From positions 7,192,001 through 7,256,000 of the forward strand of contig OZ316895.1 of assembly GCA_973895155.1 (NCBI GenBank): DNA of 64,000 bases, read 5' to 3'. Source of the stretch: Marsupella aquatica. Its lineage: Eukaryota > Marchantiophyta. Positions within the stretch are counted from its first letter, which is position 1; each line of letters begins with the position of its first letter. The translations under genes and the position numbers were made by a program. This document shows positions 35,401-49,300 of this stretch, in pieces. Below the pieces are notes generated by a model. That model was not told the DNA's origin. It ran no database searches and saw nothing but the letters and a program-made list of their open reading frames with translations.

Positions 35401-38400
35401 AAGGAGCCCATGTATCAAAGTGATAATGGAGTCTCTCAAATATCTGAATAGCAAAGGGATGAAGCTATTTGATGACAATTGTGGTGCATATCTTGCCTCT
35501 TTTGGTTGTTGCTGTTCATGCCGCTCCTATCCCAATAATGCCCAGATGCAAAGGGTTGGTCACCACCACATCAGCTAAGGTCTGCCTGTCTTCTCGTACC
35601 ATGATAAGATCAGCGTGTAATCTTTTGTGGTGGAGGACCAGGCTTGGGACCAGGCAAACTAAGCACCACCTCCCACCACACGTGTACCAAACTCATGTAA
35701 CATCTTTTTTGGCATCAGTAACAACTATGATCTCCACCTATACTACATCGAATAAGATTAACCCTTATGTCATCACAAGGCTTCCCAAAGATTGCGCAAG
35801 AAGTATTAAGGCTCACAAGAAGGGGATGGGTAACCCAATATGAATACCTGTGGCTGTTAAAAACTACTCTGAAGATATCTGCATGTGAGGGTTGACAGGA
35901 TTGGCCCGAAGCTAATTCCATGTGCCCTTCCCTCCTGAAGAAAAAATCCAAGCTCAATTCATTATCGGTGCCTTGACTAGGATGCTAGATAGGATGAAAG
36001 TTGCATACATTTGCCAAGGTCAATTTGAAGACAAATAGTGTCCAAGGACAAAAAGTCTGAAATAAAGCTAACACATCTCAAACCTGATCTGGTAGTGATG
36101 ACCAAGCTGCTTGCACATAAACCTGGAATGCAAGGGAACCCTCCTCAACTTCCATGACACACAAAAGAAAGTGAAATGATTAGTATTATTACTTTTTGGT
36201 GCTAAGAGAAATCAGCAAGCTAATGAGAGGGTCCGAACTCCTCACCTAGGGTTGGAAAATTCTATGATCAATGATTTTCTGTACCATTGAAAAAATTTGG
36301 ATAAATGTGAAGACCATGCCATCTGATGTTGCAGTTGCGTTCGACTTTTTGCTTTATCCCTTGAACTGAGATTCCAGGATCTTCTGTAGCTTTTTCTATG
36401 TTATTCCAGGTTCCTCTTATATTACCGTTTCTACTAAATTGAGCCCAACCTCAATCTTGAAACATACTGTACTCTGTCAGGCATCAGCGGTGGAGACTTC
36501 TTTTTTTATTAAATCGGAAACCACCTTAAAGCGAGCCGCCCAATTGGCTTGCAGGCGCAAGAAACCCAAGTTCTATATTTTTGTTCCTTTTGATGTGAAT
36601 TCCTACAACCACTACAAGCAGTCTTAGTGCATAGCATATATTAACGGATTATTTGGAGCAAAACCCATGTTGCATCCAGAAGCATAATTGTCTAGTCAAA
36701 GATTGAAATTTGAGAATCTGGTGCAATATCCCTTTCCTGTGTCTGAGGCTTTAACTAACCTATGGTTACATTTGATATTAATGGGTTCTGTTGCTTCTGC
36801 AAGGATTTGTCGATAAATAACCAATAATCATCTCCTCTATGCAACAGTTTTTTAGCAAACAGCAACCATCTGGCAATGTATCCATTTCTCATACTTACCA
36901 AATCAAGGGTTTTCCTGGGCTTCAGTTGGGAGGATGGTTGCACAGCCTGCTTACTCGGGCTCGGTTTCCCTCCCTATTGTAAATAAATAAATAAACCATG
37001 AGTGACCTCTATGCAAGTAATCATGAGTCCCTTGATATGGTAATTGAGGCAGGAGAAACACACACACACACACACACACACATGTAGAAGGGTGACCTCT
37101 GCTTTGTCAATGGTCATTATCTTATTGACTACAGTCGCTAACACACCAAGTATCGTTAACTACAAGTAAAATCTAAAAATAATCTGAATGACTCATAATA
37201 CTCCCTTCTTAAGAAAATTCCACATGTTATGTTTGGAAGATTAAAACGAGATTGAATTAGTCAGAGTGGTGGTAACCTGGTTGCTTAAGGAAACTTGCAC
37301 CACACTCCATCTTTTCTCCCTTTACAGTGGCTCCCTTTTGTCTATAAATGTGGCATATACTTGAAACTAGGGATCTATGCATCATTCTGCAAAAATATTA
37401 CCTGGGCTAGGCAAGGGCATGCTAGATTCTACAGGATTCTATCTGATTAGGAGTAACTTGGTAATGTTCCACCAACGCTATGTGTTCTTCCTAAATGGGG
37501 TCCCTGTTCTGAATATTGACTAGTATTGGAGTCTGACATACGGCCTGAACCTATTTGTTCTTGAAAGGGATGCAATGCATGATGCCTTTCGCTTTGAAAT
37601 TTTGGGTGCTTTATGGAAACTAATTCCAGAATTTGCAATGGGATAAAATGAAACTTCTCCTTTACTACATGATAGTGAAAATAAAATTCTCTGAGGCTTT
37701 TAAGTGTATAAACGGCTTCTCGGGAGGGCATTATGGGCAATGTCCCTCAGAACTCAAGCTAAAGTTCTTGTATTAAAGTTCACCAGTGTCATTTGAAGGC
37801 TCATAAATTACGGCTCCTATGTGGACTCATGACATATCTGTTGTGGGGGGCTGACCCTGATCCATTCTCAGCCCAAAGCGTTTGATTGGTGACCCTCAGG
37901 TCCGCTTGGACAGCTTCCAGCACCACGATGTAACGTACGTCAGGGTTGGCATGTGCTCTGGTGAGTTTTTCTGCTCTGTGTCCTGTTGGTCTTTGCTGCA
38001 ACAGGCTTTGGAATACAATGTGCATATAGGCACCTTTAACATTAAATTTGTAACAACTATCTAATCCAATAGTACGTGGTGCCCCAAGAGCAACATGTTT
38101 GTGAAAGCCTTCCCAACGGCAAGATACCTTCTCACATGCGTATCAAAGAGTTACTATTCTCAACTATCATGAATCACACAAGCCATGGGTTGTTCTGGAA
38201 AAAAAGCAGAAGCGCCCGGGCTCCATACTTCTGTGTCACATGCTAATGGACACGAGGAGGTGACAAGATATTCACAGTTTAAGCCATTGAGCCTCAATAT
38301 GGCATCCATGGCTAATAAGGGTGGCTTTACAAGAAGTTGGGGGCAGTGTCCCTTTTTTTTTGGTCTCCAAGATCTGGTCAGAGCCATCCATTTTGGGAAA

Positions 38401-41400
38401 AACTGCTGCTGTTCACTTTACAAAACGTGGGGGGGCACTTTCAACCAAACCTGTTACCAATCCTACATGGAATGTAATGAGACCCAATTTTTGCTTGTGT
38501 GGAGCACTCTTTTGTGGTAGATTTTAGACCACCTCAGTTGGATGGAGGTCTCTTCTTCTGGACTTTTGGTCCATTTCTATTTTAAGTCATTTGCATTAAA
38601 GAGGGACCCACCAGTCCTTCATAAAATATTCTTGTCTCACCTCTAGAAAGACTTTAGCCAAAGACTATGTGACTTTCAGGTGAAGTGGGTACTCAATTTG
38701 TCTTTTAGTATATTGATCTAGCACCATTGGTTGCACTTGGCTTTACAAGACCTTAGGGGCAATAAAAGGATTCAAAAAAATGCTTCTAGCCCAGTGACAC
38801 TATATGTATTGTGTGCAATGGCACTCACGTTTGCTTTGGTGAAAAAAACTCCCAAATGCTCCCATGTCTTGGAAAGTACTCCTAATGCTAGGCTAATGGA
38901 TAGGAGGAGGAGATAAGATAATCAGTGATTGCCAAGTGGGACGCTGTTCGTCCAGTAGTTCTGGATGGAAAGGGTGCTTTCGCATCTCCCTGTCCTGGAC
39001 AACCACAAGAAACTTAACTTCATTCTAAATTGAATAAAATCTCACACAATCTTGGGACATTTATCATCATTCAGTCCACTCGATGGATAAGGATTCAGAA
39101 CCAACCTGACAAGTGGGCTTAAATATCTACTGTAATACTCACCAAACTACCAAAGTCAGCTATGTTCATTTTAGTGACTCGGACTATATTAGGACAAGAT
39201 CATGAGATTACCACAACAGTGTTCTAGTCCTATCCAAAACACGGCTGACGACGGACCAGAAATCATTGTACAGTTGATAGACGCGTGGATTTACGTGACA
39301 TGGGAACCTGTTGTGGGAAAGGATCCTTTGAAATTCGTGAAATAGACTATTGTGCGTTGATTGCGAGTGTTCGAGAGAATGTTCGTATATGAATAGTCAC
39401 CGAGTGCGCAATCTCCCGTCATTTAGACGGAATCTGTCAGCGAATTCTCGATTGTAACAATTGGATACAATGATGCCCTTGAATTGTCATAATTTTCGTA
39501 CGTAGTTGTTCTCTTGCTACAACTACTTAAGGTAGCACCGATTTTGATTTTATTCAATTCAGATGCATGAGAACAGAATCAGGACCGTGCTCAGAATAAA
39601 CGTGTATTCAATTCCCAAGAATGGATACAGAATCGAGACGGTGCTGAGAAGAAACGAGTGCTCATAAACGAATTATAATTCTGCAGGAGATATGGACCAT
39701 TTGAAACAACTCATTTCCAGCGCTGTTTTTGTCAGTATCGAACGAAACTCTCATAAGAACTTTCTCATCCTGGAGGCCTGACATGAAATTGTCTAAAGCT
39801 ACCGTCGCAGGAGCAGAAAAGTAAAAGTAACCACCCGCAATCGATGGATATTTTACGAGCAACGAGCAGCTTGCTCACTTATGTCAGTGCCGAAGTCATG
39901 AATACGTTGGTGACTTCATTCATGCCCGAATTCATGATTTCTGCTCAAAACTCTTTGGCATTTATCACCAATGTTCGTTCTATTCTGTTCTCTTCAATGT
40001 GCCGAAAGTCTGGAGTCTTGACTTCCATTCGTTTTCTAAACTTCTACAGCAAATTGGGGGTCTAATATTCGTAAGGTGCTGGATTATCAAACCAAACGAA
40101 AGGAACGGAGTTCAACGAAATCTTCCAAGGCAAAAAGTATCATAGCAGAGAGACAGAATGATGCTGCTTGGTAAGCAGCTACATTGCGAATTGCCTTGCT
40201 CGAAAACTCAGCTGCGCAGAATGGATGATATTCCGGCAGCACGGCTTGAATTCTCAAAGATCGATGAAAATCGGAGAGATTTCCTGGAAGAATGCGAAAC
40301 CCAGCCATGGCGTGCAATTTGTTTTCACGAATGTGACAGTACATGGCCTTGCTTCGAATCTTGCTCACTGTCGTGCCCTCTCTAGATTACAGCACGAGGG
40401 TGTCAAGTTTCTGGAACGTACTGTCAGCCGTGGCTAAGCGCATTCCTTGCTTAAGTGCAAGGAAAGTCGTTTTCCCAAAAAAGTCCACATTTTTTCGAGG
40501 CAGTTTCTAATGTAGCCTTTTTAAACCGCCACAGGCCATGTATAAGGGCCAAGACCTCGCCTTTTTCGCACATTTCATGCACATTTCTCCTCTACCATGC
40601 CAATTAGCTCTACAATTTCAGGATAAAGCTACTTTTAATGGTAACTACGGGTTACCCTAGCTTTTAAAGGGCGGTGTGGTCTAATTGTCATCAGTCACTA
40701 CAGGACGTATTGATAGGTCCAAACTGAATGGGTATTCTATTTGAAATGTCCACCAGTGCATGATGGATAAAAGATGTAGTTTATTCATAAGTCTAGGACA
40801 TGTTTACACTGAATATTATCTTGCACTAATATATGAAATATACTATAATACCACCCATGTGTATGCAAGGATACGAGGAAACTTTGGAGATTCAGTGCAT
40901 GATAGCTAGAAATGAAAGTCTTTTGTGGTACGACTTACAGCAAGGTCCCACAGCAGAACTGCCAAATTGATGGCATTTGCATTTCTAGCATAATGAGCCT
41001 AATGCCAGTGTGTTGCACTATTAGTGAGGGTGAGACAGTGAGAATGAGGCACAGATGATGGGGTGGGAGATGATTTTGCTCCATCAGTTGGTAACAAAAA
41101 TTAACATACAACAAACATCCATAATTTGTACTGCTCAAATGACATTTTGTAGGCAGACCATAAGTCAGAATGGCTTAGATAGAATATTATGATGTTGCCC
41201 AGAGAAACATGGCTTTGTAGTAGCTCACTTGAGTGCAGAACATTGTGATAAAATGTTGTAATTGACTCTGTTCTTTCTATGAGGTTTCACAGATTTACCC
41301 TTAGTATTATCAATAAATTAAAAATATGTATTATAATATTTGCTGTATTAGGACAAGATTAATTCATCTTGCATGTGTAAGGCACGATGTAAGGCGTTCT

Positions 41401-42967
41401 TTCGGAGCTCATGCACTTATGCATTATGCAGGGCTGACTGCAATAGAAGTGGCGGTGTAAAGTACCGTAAAGTAAAGAAAAGGGAAGTAAAGTAAAGCCC
41501 GGATCCCCGGTTGCCGCTGTTGTTGGGATATTAAAGTTTCTGCCGAGAATGAGGGGACAGAAACGGTCGGTGGTGGGGCCTACATTCCCGCCCGCCAAAC
41601 CGAGCCGTCATGGAGGGACGCCGGAAAAGTATAGACAACTAGTCGTGAAACAGTCGTGAAACGCTAGTACTAACACGACTTTCAGTTTGGAAATATCCAT
41701 TCAGTGTCAAACTGTGTCAAAGCTTTGGCCACACATTTCCCTGGCTGTCTTTTCTGTGCGGCCTACCTCGCCCTACGGCCCTAGCCCCGCTATATCCGGC
41801 CCCGGACCCTGCTACAGTAGCCCTTGCCAGCCAGCCCCTGCCAGCCCCACCGTAGCCATGCCGTGGCCAATATGTCTGGTTGGGGCTCTTCTGCACAGGC
41901 TACCAACTTGTTCGAGGGCCGCCCTCGGCGAGCCTGGCCCAGTTCGTTATCCTCTCCACGTGTGCTTTCTCTTACAGAACGAGCCATATAAGATTGGATG
42001 GATCCCCACCCAAACCTTTAAGCTTGGATAGGACACTAAAATGTACTCTGTATAAAGTTTCAGCTATTTTTTAACACTAAATCCATGTCATGTGAGTGAA
42101 ATTGGTTTGACTAAATCCAATGCAAACTGCAGAATCCTCTCTGAGCATTAGGTATGGGATGAAAATCTCATTCCAACTTATAGCACTTACAAATATGCCC
42201 CTCAATTGATTTGGTTGATTTTGATCCAAAACCCATTTCCTGCATCTTTGGATTCCAGGAAAATTTTCATGTGTCATTTTTGGTTTGGTGTGTGCACGAC
42301 TGGTCCAGGGTTAGGCTAGTTTAAGGGTAGGTTTATTATGAAAATTAGTTTGGAGTCCATTACATGATTGAAAACTGTCCCCAATCTACCATTCCAACTT
42401 GATCTTAGTTTTCCTCTGTACAAATGACCACTTTCTTGATGCCAAAAGTTGTTTGGTTCACACAAGTCCAACTCAAACATGACAATTAATCACTCCATCA
42501 CAAGTTACTGACTTGCTTAATTTTCAAACATGAAGCTTGGTCAGGCAAAGGGGAAACAGGGACTCAATTTGGGAATTCCAAGGCAAAGCGCGCCCATAGT
42601 ATAAGCATAAGCACAGTTTTTTTACAAATATACCCTCCAAACTGCACAACTTATGTTTCCCCCAAAACTAATTCAACTACTAAGTTTCCCCATCCATTAA
42701 TCTTAGCCGCACATTCCAAAAGTTATGGCCATCCTATTGCTTGCAAGGAGGCAATATATATGTATTAATTAAATGAGGTTAGGGGGCAACTTAGTAATTT
42801 TGATCAATTTTGTGGGTGACATAGTAGTAAAAATCAATTCAACACACTCAATAGTTTTAAGTGAGGTTAGAAGTTTGTCAAACCGAGATTATCCTGTGGA
42901 AAAAGTTGTCCATTCGAAGCAACCAGATCTTCAAGAGGGACTGTCTTTTCATTACACATGTCATGCG
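32413..42967. other. Gene-poor stretch, about 10.5 kb
   Basis: On both strands I found only short open frames with no recognisable protein motif and no convincing chain of spliced exons. Visible items are an (ac)n microsatellite at 37058-37082, an imperfect tandem pair of about 60 bp near 39555-39665, an 'aagta' run near 41455-41500 and a G+C-rich patch at 41755-41935. Old, unrecognisable transposon remnants are likely but not shown. Confidence 0.4.
37058..37082. repeat. (CA)n microsatellite
   Basis: About 12 uninterrupted 'ac' units. Confidence 0.95.
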
Positions 42968-43305
42968 TGTTAGGATTTACTCTTAGGTCTAGAGTTACAT
43001 TTGTACCGCAGTTAGGGCTAACCTTAGTAGCAGACTAGGTTAGGTTAGTCATGTTGTGCACACACTATACCCAAACGGGGTTTGCTTGGATAGAAGGAAC
43101 TCAGGCTCATTGTTACGAGCCAATATAGAGATAGGGAGAGCTTGTGTTGTGGATACTTGGTATGGCTGGTCAGCCTAGAGTGCAGTAAAGCTCTTGTTTG
43201 TTCCCGTGGACGTCATGTGGAGTGAACCACATATCTCTCAGTATCGATACTTGTGCATTGGATGATTTATGGGCTTGTCATTGCGATTGTCATCTATGTT
43301 CAACA
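42968..43305 (+). mobile_element. Solo LTR of the copia family, plus orientation
   Basis: About 338 bp beginning TGTTAG and ending TCAACA. It is the reverse complement of the left LTR type: 'gctcattgttacgagc', 'agagatagggagagcttgtg' and 'ctagagtgcagtaaagctc' match the copia LTRs at 7.3 and 14.3 kb. Flanks are ATGCG and ATGTG, a 5-bp duplication with one change. No internal region or second LTR adjoins it, so it is probably the product of LTR-LTR recombination. Confidence 0.88.
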
Positions 43306-43959
43306 ATGTGCATACAAATCGCTACATCACATGCATCGCTTGTCACTCAAGTGGGCAAAATCCAACATTACAAACACAAGATAATGGAATACAAGTGAAC
43401 TCATGTCACCACATGCACAAAACCCTGCACAAAACCCACAATCTTTTGATGTAATGTTTTCAAAATGAAGCAACAATCAGTACCAATGCTGCACACACAC
43501 TCTCATCTAATACAATCCCTAACATATGTCAAGCCAAATGCACATTGCGCTTCAAGGAGTCCGCATACCATACACACAACCTAGCTAGCCACTCCATAGC
43601 TGCGAGAGCTTGTGTTGAAAAGCTCAACATCAAAAGATGGTCTTTCAAGCCACCAACAAAGGGAGAACTATCCTTACACACAAGCCCCTAATCCTAGATA
43701 GCACTCCTAGTTAGAATGGTGTGACATTTACAATGGCAAGAAACATTGCTCTACTATACCTTCTCTACAATAGCTTGGGAATTAGAATTCATTGCTTTTT
43801 AAATTTAACGGGGAAATTATTTTTGAGAAAATTGCATAACTCACTTGCAAAAAGGGAAACTCCCTGGGCTTACATTTTTGTATATTTCTATAAACATTTG
43901 GAATGTGAGAGATTTCTCACGTTTCTCATAATGCATGCAAATTAAATCAGTCTACTTGA
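43306..43959. other. Intergenic between the solo LTR and the MITE-like element
   Basis: Nothing recognised; short open frames only. Confidence 0.4.
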
Positions 43960-44382
43960 GAGCATCTTCAGCGATAGGGTCATAAGGGGTAACCTCTGAA
44001 GAGAGCATATAGGGGTTGATTTTAGAGGGATGGCTTCCTAGTGGTGGCCCCTATCCCTATATAAATGACAGCCAACCTCCATTTCCACAGCCTCTGACCT
44101 CCATATTTGGTAGAAATAGCAGCCAGGAGATAGACCTCTATCCTAACCTCTATTCCCATCTATGTCAGAGATTCCACATGTCACAAGATCTTGGATATGC
44201 TTGAATGAGATTTTGAACCTAGGCATGTGACAACACATCATTTTGGAGGGAATTGGTCAAAGAACTAGGCAACCGGTGGTGACTGAAATCAATATGAGGG
44301 CTTTTCTAGCTTTTACGCCTCCAAATGATGGGCTACATTTTGCGGTTAGAGGTCATTGACCCCTAAATCACTGAAGATGCTC
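43960..44382. mobile_element. MITE-like element, 423 bp
   Basis: Ends in inverted repeats: GAGCATCTTCAGCGAT on the left and the complement of GAGCATCTTCAGTGAT on the right, 15 of 16 positions matching. Further inside both ends carry 'aggggt' and 'acctct' in inverted order. It is non-coding. The size, inverted ends and lack of a transposase fit a miniature inverted-repeat element; the GAGCATCT start resembles plant PIF/Harbinger-type MITEs. I could not identify a clear target duplication. Confidence 0.7.
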
Positions 44383-45270
44383 GATGGTTTGGAAGATAAC
44401 CCAGCATTGAAACTAAAGAAAACTAACTGGTCAGAGATTGAACTTGAAATTTGTTGACCATCAGTCAATCATATATCCTCGCATATATCACCTTTAGTCA
44501 CTTGAGCTGTAAAACATTTTGAGTTTGTTGCCATGTTCAAAATCAGAAGTGGTCAGTTTATCCTGAAACAGCCAAGGTAGACACAAAATTGTACAAGGTG
44601 TTGGAAACCTTGATAGACACAAACCAAAGATACTATTCACATGTGTTTCTTACAGTTTTCCATTTGGTTACACTGTGTGCTGAGGGCATCAGTTGGAGTC
44701 TCCATGAAACCTTTATGTAGATGGGGCTTTTCTTAGAGTTTTATCCTCCACCTCTCACTGTGAGATTCTCCAGAAACCGACAGCACGCACCAATCTTTCC
44801 CTTTTGTCAAATATGAAGCTACTCTCACCAAGTTTTGTTTGATATTAATCACCAAGAATTGCTTTGCTATCCCAAGGGATGGTGAAAGGGTATCTTAGCT
44901 GAACAAAGTTTAATTCTCCCAAGGAATGGTGAAAGGGTTTATTGGTTGAACAAGATGGGGGCCCTCAAATGGCCTGCATTGTTCTGGATTTTTTCTTGGG
45001 CTCAATGACTGTTCAAATTTAGTTTTGGCTTGATCTCGACCTGTGCTGTTGGCTGAGTCAGCCCTCTCATTTGCCATTTTTTGTTTCCTTTGTGTTTTTT
45101 GTGGGGGACTGTTTGGTTTGTTAGGCTTAACTCTTCAGTCTTTGGCTAACCTCTCTTAGCCTAATCTACATCTTAATGATGATTAGATGCAACTATAGTC
45201 CCTAGCATATAGGGGAGCAAGGAAGTGCTCCTTGGTGAGACTCTTGCTCATTGTTGAGTGAGCAAGCTAG
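44383..45270. other. Intergenic between the MITE-like element and the second solo LTR
   Basis: No gene. An imperfect pair of about 58 bp near 44860-44945 shares 'cccaagg.atggtgaaaggg'. Confidence 0.4.
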
Positions 45271-45580
45271 TGTTGAACTATGACGATCCAATCATTACTC
45301 ATACCATGCACACGTAGTCGACACAATCTCCAGATGGTTCACCTCTTCTCCAAGGCTACGTCCACACGAACACATCAACTTACTTCAAGAGTATACGAAC
45401 ACACATGCTCTCTCTCTTCCCAAGTTGCTCTATTACAATGAGCAAACACCACACACCAACGGCTTACACTAGCCCTGGTATATGCAAGGTCACACACAAC
45501 TAACGTTAGCTAAGACCCTAATTGTGGCTAGCCTAAGTGCCGTAACCTTTGAATCATAAAACTAAGAGCAATCCTTAACA
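45271..45580 (-). mobile_element. Solo LTR of the copia family, minus orientation
   Basis: About 310 bp from TGTTGAAC to CTTAACA. It aligns with the copia LTRs through 'acgtccac.cgaacacat', 'attacaatgagc' and 'aacgttagctaag', but is more diverged than the 43.0-kb copy. It is flanked by a perfect 5-bp target duplication GCTAG (45266-45270 and 45581-45585). Confidence 0.9.
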
Positions 45581-46313
45581 GCTAGGAGCTAAGTTAACAA
45601 TCTTGGAGCATGTATTTGGAGGCTTGGTGTGGCTATGGTGGCCAAAGCTTAGGAAAGCTTCTGCATTCCCATGAACATAGCCTTGACAAAGTGAAACGCA
45701 TGTTTAATGTGTCAATGTGATCTTGCTCGCTGGTTTCTCAATTATGGTGTTGCCAGAAATTTCTACATGGTTGCCTTTCCCTGTGGTTCCTTTTTGCCCT
45801 AGCCCTAGGACTTATTATGTTTGGTCGTGGGGTGGCCGTTGGCCCTTTACCTAGTTTGTGGGTCTGTCCAATTACCCCATTTTATTGGGTTTTACTTACA
45901 TTCAAGTAAATTGCTCCCTTCCAGGATTTTCTTTTTAAATGGCCACATAATGTATTGTTCACAACTGTATTGTATAAACATACTTCGCCCGTATTATACA
46001 CGGTATTGTAAAAGTTTCGTTCAGTCGAAAGTGGCCTGGTAACGGGTACAACTGTACTGTACTGTCGACTGCAGTTCACTGAAGGAAAATGGGGCTTTAC
46101 TGTGAGGGAAAAAAGTAGAACTAGAGTGGAGGGCTTGAAGGAAGGAGGGAAGACGAGGACTCCGTGTTGCGTGTAATTGAGGTGAATTTAGGAATTGGAT
46201 CGGATACAGAGTTGTGTACAGTATTTCAGGCGGCCAAACCATGAGAATTGCAGGTCATCGAAACCAAAATTGAAGGTCGTTTCGTCGAGTTTTTAAGCCT
46301 GAAGCTTTGAGAA
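45581..46313 (+). other. Upstream region of the SEC12-like gene
   Basis: No coding segment recognised. It should contain the promoter and 5' untranslated region of the gene starting at 46314. Confidence 0.4.
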
Positions 46314-49300
46314 ATGAGTGAACGCAAAAAGTACTTGACGTGCTCTCGGAAGTATGATTTGCCGTTGTTTTGTGCTGCGTGGACGGGCTCGATTGAGTCC
46401 AGGCCAAAGTCAGAGTCGGAAGCGGGGCCATCGACTGAGCGGACAGATGACGAGGGACTCGGAGGAGCTAGACTTGGGCATGTCGTGGTTGGCGGTGGCG
46501 GAGGTGATCGGAAGAATGGGGTGAAGAATCTACTCGTGTTGGCCCACTATGACTTTGGCACCGACGTGCTCTCAGAGGCGGTGAGTACTTCGTGTTCTGC
46601 CTGTCTGTTGTCTATTTTATTCGCTACAACTTGAAAGATTTTGAGTTAGTTCGGAATTCAGGGGAGAAATTGGATCAAATTGTGGACTATCGTGGACACG
46701 TTTGAGGGAGGGGGTTTATTGAATCCCGTCTTCAAATCATAGTATCTCCGAAATCCCGAAAGCCCTAGATTCTAAATTTTGGCCCATCCCTAAAATGCAT
46801 CCAGGAAATGTTGCGTGTCATTACATTCAACTGCAGGAGTGAGGGTAGGGGTTTGAGGTTTTTGGTTCCCATCTTCCTTTTGTCGTCTGTTCTGCAAAGG
46901 GCGGAGTGTTGCTAGGTGTGAAGTTTACTAGTATTGTGGATTGCTTTCTATATATATATATATAGCTTTCCAGGTTTAGCATTCTCTCCTGAAGCTCCAG
47001 AATAATTTATGTCAGATGTTTTGCAGATTAGTACCAGCTCAACGGATGACGATCCACCCTACCGTTTGGCTGTTCACCCTGGCAGTAATGAAATTGTCTG
47101 TTCTGTATCGAACGATTGCAGGTATTTGTCTTAGAAAATCTTCCTCCTAATTTTTTAACAATTTCTTTGGTTGTTGGGGCCGGTGCGGGCGGGAAGAGGG
47201 CAGTTAGTTTTGTGAAGATTTAGACCACAAGGTGTTCTCCTGGCTGCTCTACAATGAACAATGAGATGCATACCCTGCAATGTTATGGACTCCTACAATG
47301 TTCTATGGGTTGCTGTACAATGACATATATACGGTAATATTTTGGGTTCCTACAATGTTCTTGTTTGTGTCAAAGTGTTCATGGCGCTGACAATGATTGA
47401 AGTCGTGACTTAAATCATGTCTGGCTCACTTCCTGCAGGCTTTTTGAGGTGAGGTCAAATGACGGATTGAAACTGGAATCGAGTGAGAAGGTGCTTAAGC
47501 CATTGCGTGATGTGGGAGAACAGAATTGCCTGGTGTTTAGTAACGACGGCACTAGATTTGCCACTGGAGGAGAGGTAATATTTGGCGTGCTTTGGCCCTT
47601 GCAGAAGCTGGGTCTGAAAACTTCATAGCATCGTATACAACTTGGTCCTGTGGTCTACCTCCACTGAGAATGAACGATTCTGATCAAACTAAAACGATCC
47701 CACCACACAGGACGGATATCTTCGAGTCTTTAAGTGGCCAAGTCTGGAGTTGGTATTGGATGAGCCCAATGCACATCAGTCTGTGAAGGACTTGGATTTC
47801 AGGTACGGCTGCTCTGGCTCTTGAAAGCTTCCACCTTGAAGTAGGGATTCGTTTCCGTGAAAGCCTGTCATCGTCAGAGTCTGACTAAGAGGCAACTGTG
47901 TGCTCAACAAGCAATTTCGTAGACATCAAATCAATATTCTGGTTGACACTCAGTGGTTATTATCATGTTGTACGTTCTTAAGATATGTTATTGTTGTTCA
48001 GTAGCACGGTTACAATGTTCTTACGGATTAGTTTTTGCTCTCATTCCAGCTTGGACTCTTCGTTGCTTGCTTCTACTGGAGACAGTGGACCATGTCGAAT
48101 CTGGGATATCTCCAAAGCATCTGCTGTTGCCTTGTTGAGCTCTGACAAGGTGTGTTGGGAAGTTTTTCAGTCATTGCACATGAAATAGCTGTGAGGCACA
48201 GAGCGTCTTTGCCAATCTCTCTGTAAAAGTCATGAAGAGTGAATCCATCCTGTCTCTCTCGTAGCATGAATCTTAATTTTATTAATCGAATAACTGATGG
48301 AGAGGATGGGAATCACTTAAAGTCGGCTGTATTAACAGCATTGTTTGAATTTTGTTTGTCGTTGATGTAGGCGTCAAACCTTGGGTATTGCCGATTTTCA
48401 AGGGATGGAACCAAACCTATTCTATATATAACCTTGAGGGAAGGTGGGCTCTCCTTGATTAGCTCGTGAATCTTATCATCAAACCTGTAAATTGAGAAAG
48501 TGTTAAGATTGTTTTTGGAGGAAGAGTCTTCTGATGTCGTATGGCATCAATTTAGACTCCTGTTTGTTCATAAGTACAGCCACTTCTACAACCAGGATCT
48601 TTCACACTCACCATGCATTCTTGGTTTCACTCCACTAGATCTCAGTAGACAGGGCATTTTACTGGAACATTTCAGACTAATGTTTAAAAAAAAACCGGAA
48701 ATTAGGAATAATATACTTATGATTGGATCAACACGATTTGTGAACCAAATTGCTTTTTCAAATGGTGCTTACTCTTCAATGTTCAGACGTTTACATACAT
48801 TCCAAGTCCTGCATCCTTTCGATTGTGTACATCTTTAAATTTAGACTTCACATATCGTCTTCGGCTACTAACTGATCTGTCTGGTCATTTGTGTAGGCGG
48901 CAAGGGGCTGATTGGATTGTGGGACACAAGAACTTGGGAAAAGGTTGGAGTAAAGAAGCTCAGTGATGTGCCCATCTCAGCTTTCAGCATCAGTCCAGAT
49001 GGGAAATTTCTTGCGATGTACTTTTCCTCCTCCCTTCCACTCCTGTAATGTGATTATCAGGTGTTCTAGGTTTTATTTTGAATTTTGTCCTTGATGACGG
49101 TTGAATGCAGTAATATGACATTAGAAAGCTTGGATTCTTTACACCTACTTCACGAATGAATGAAATGCCTACCTCATTGTCTACTGCTGTTTGATGCACT
49201 GCTTTACAGTGGATCATCAGAAGGAGCTCTGAGTATAGTTGATGCAAACAAGCTGGTGGCGACCCAGCGGCTGAAGAGTGCCCATATGGTGTTTGTAACG

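Noticed and set aside
41687-42031. 114-codon plus-strand open frame
   Set aside because: A proline-rich translation of a G+C-rich patch, with no family resemblance and no linked exons.
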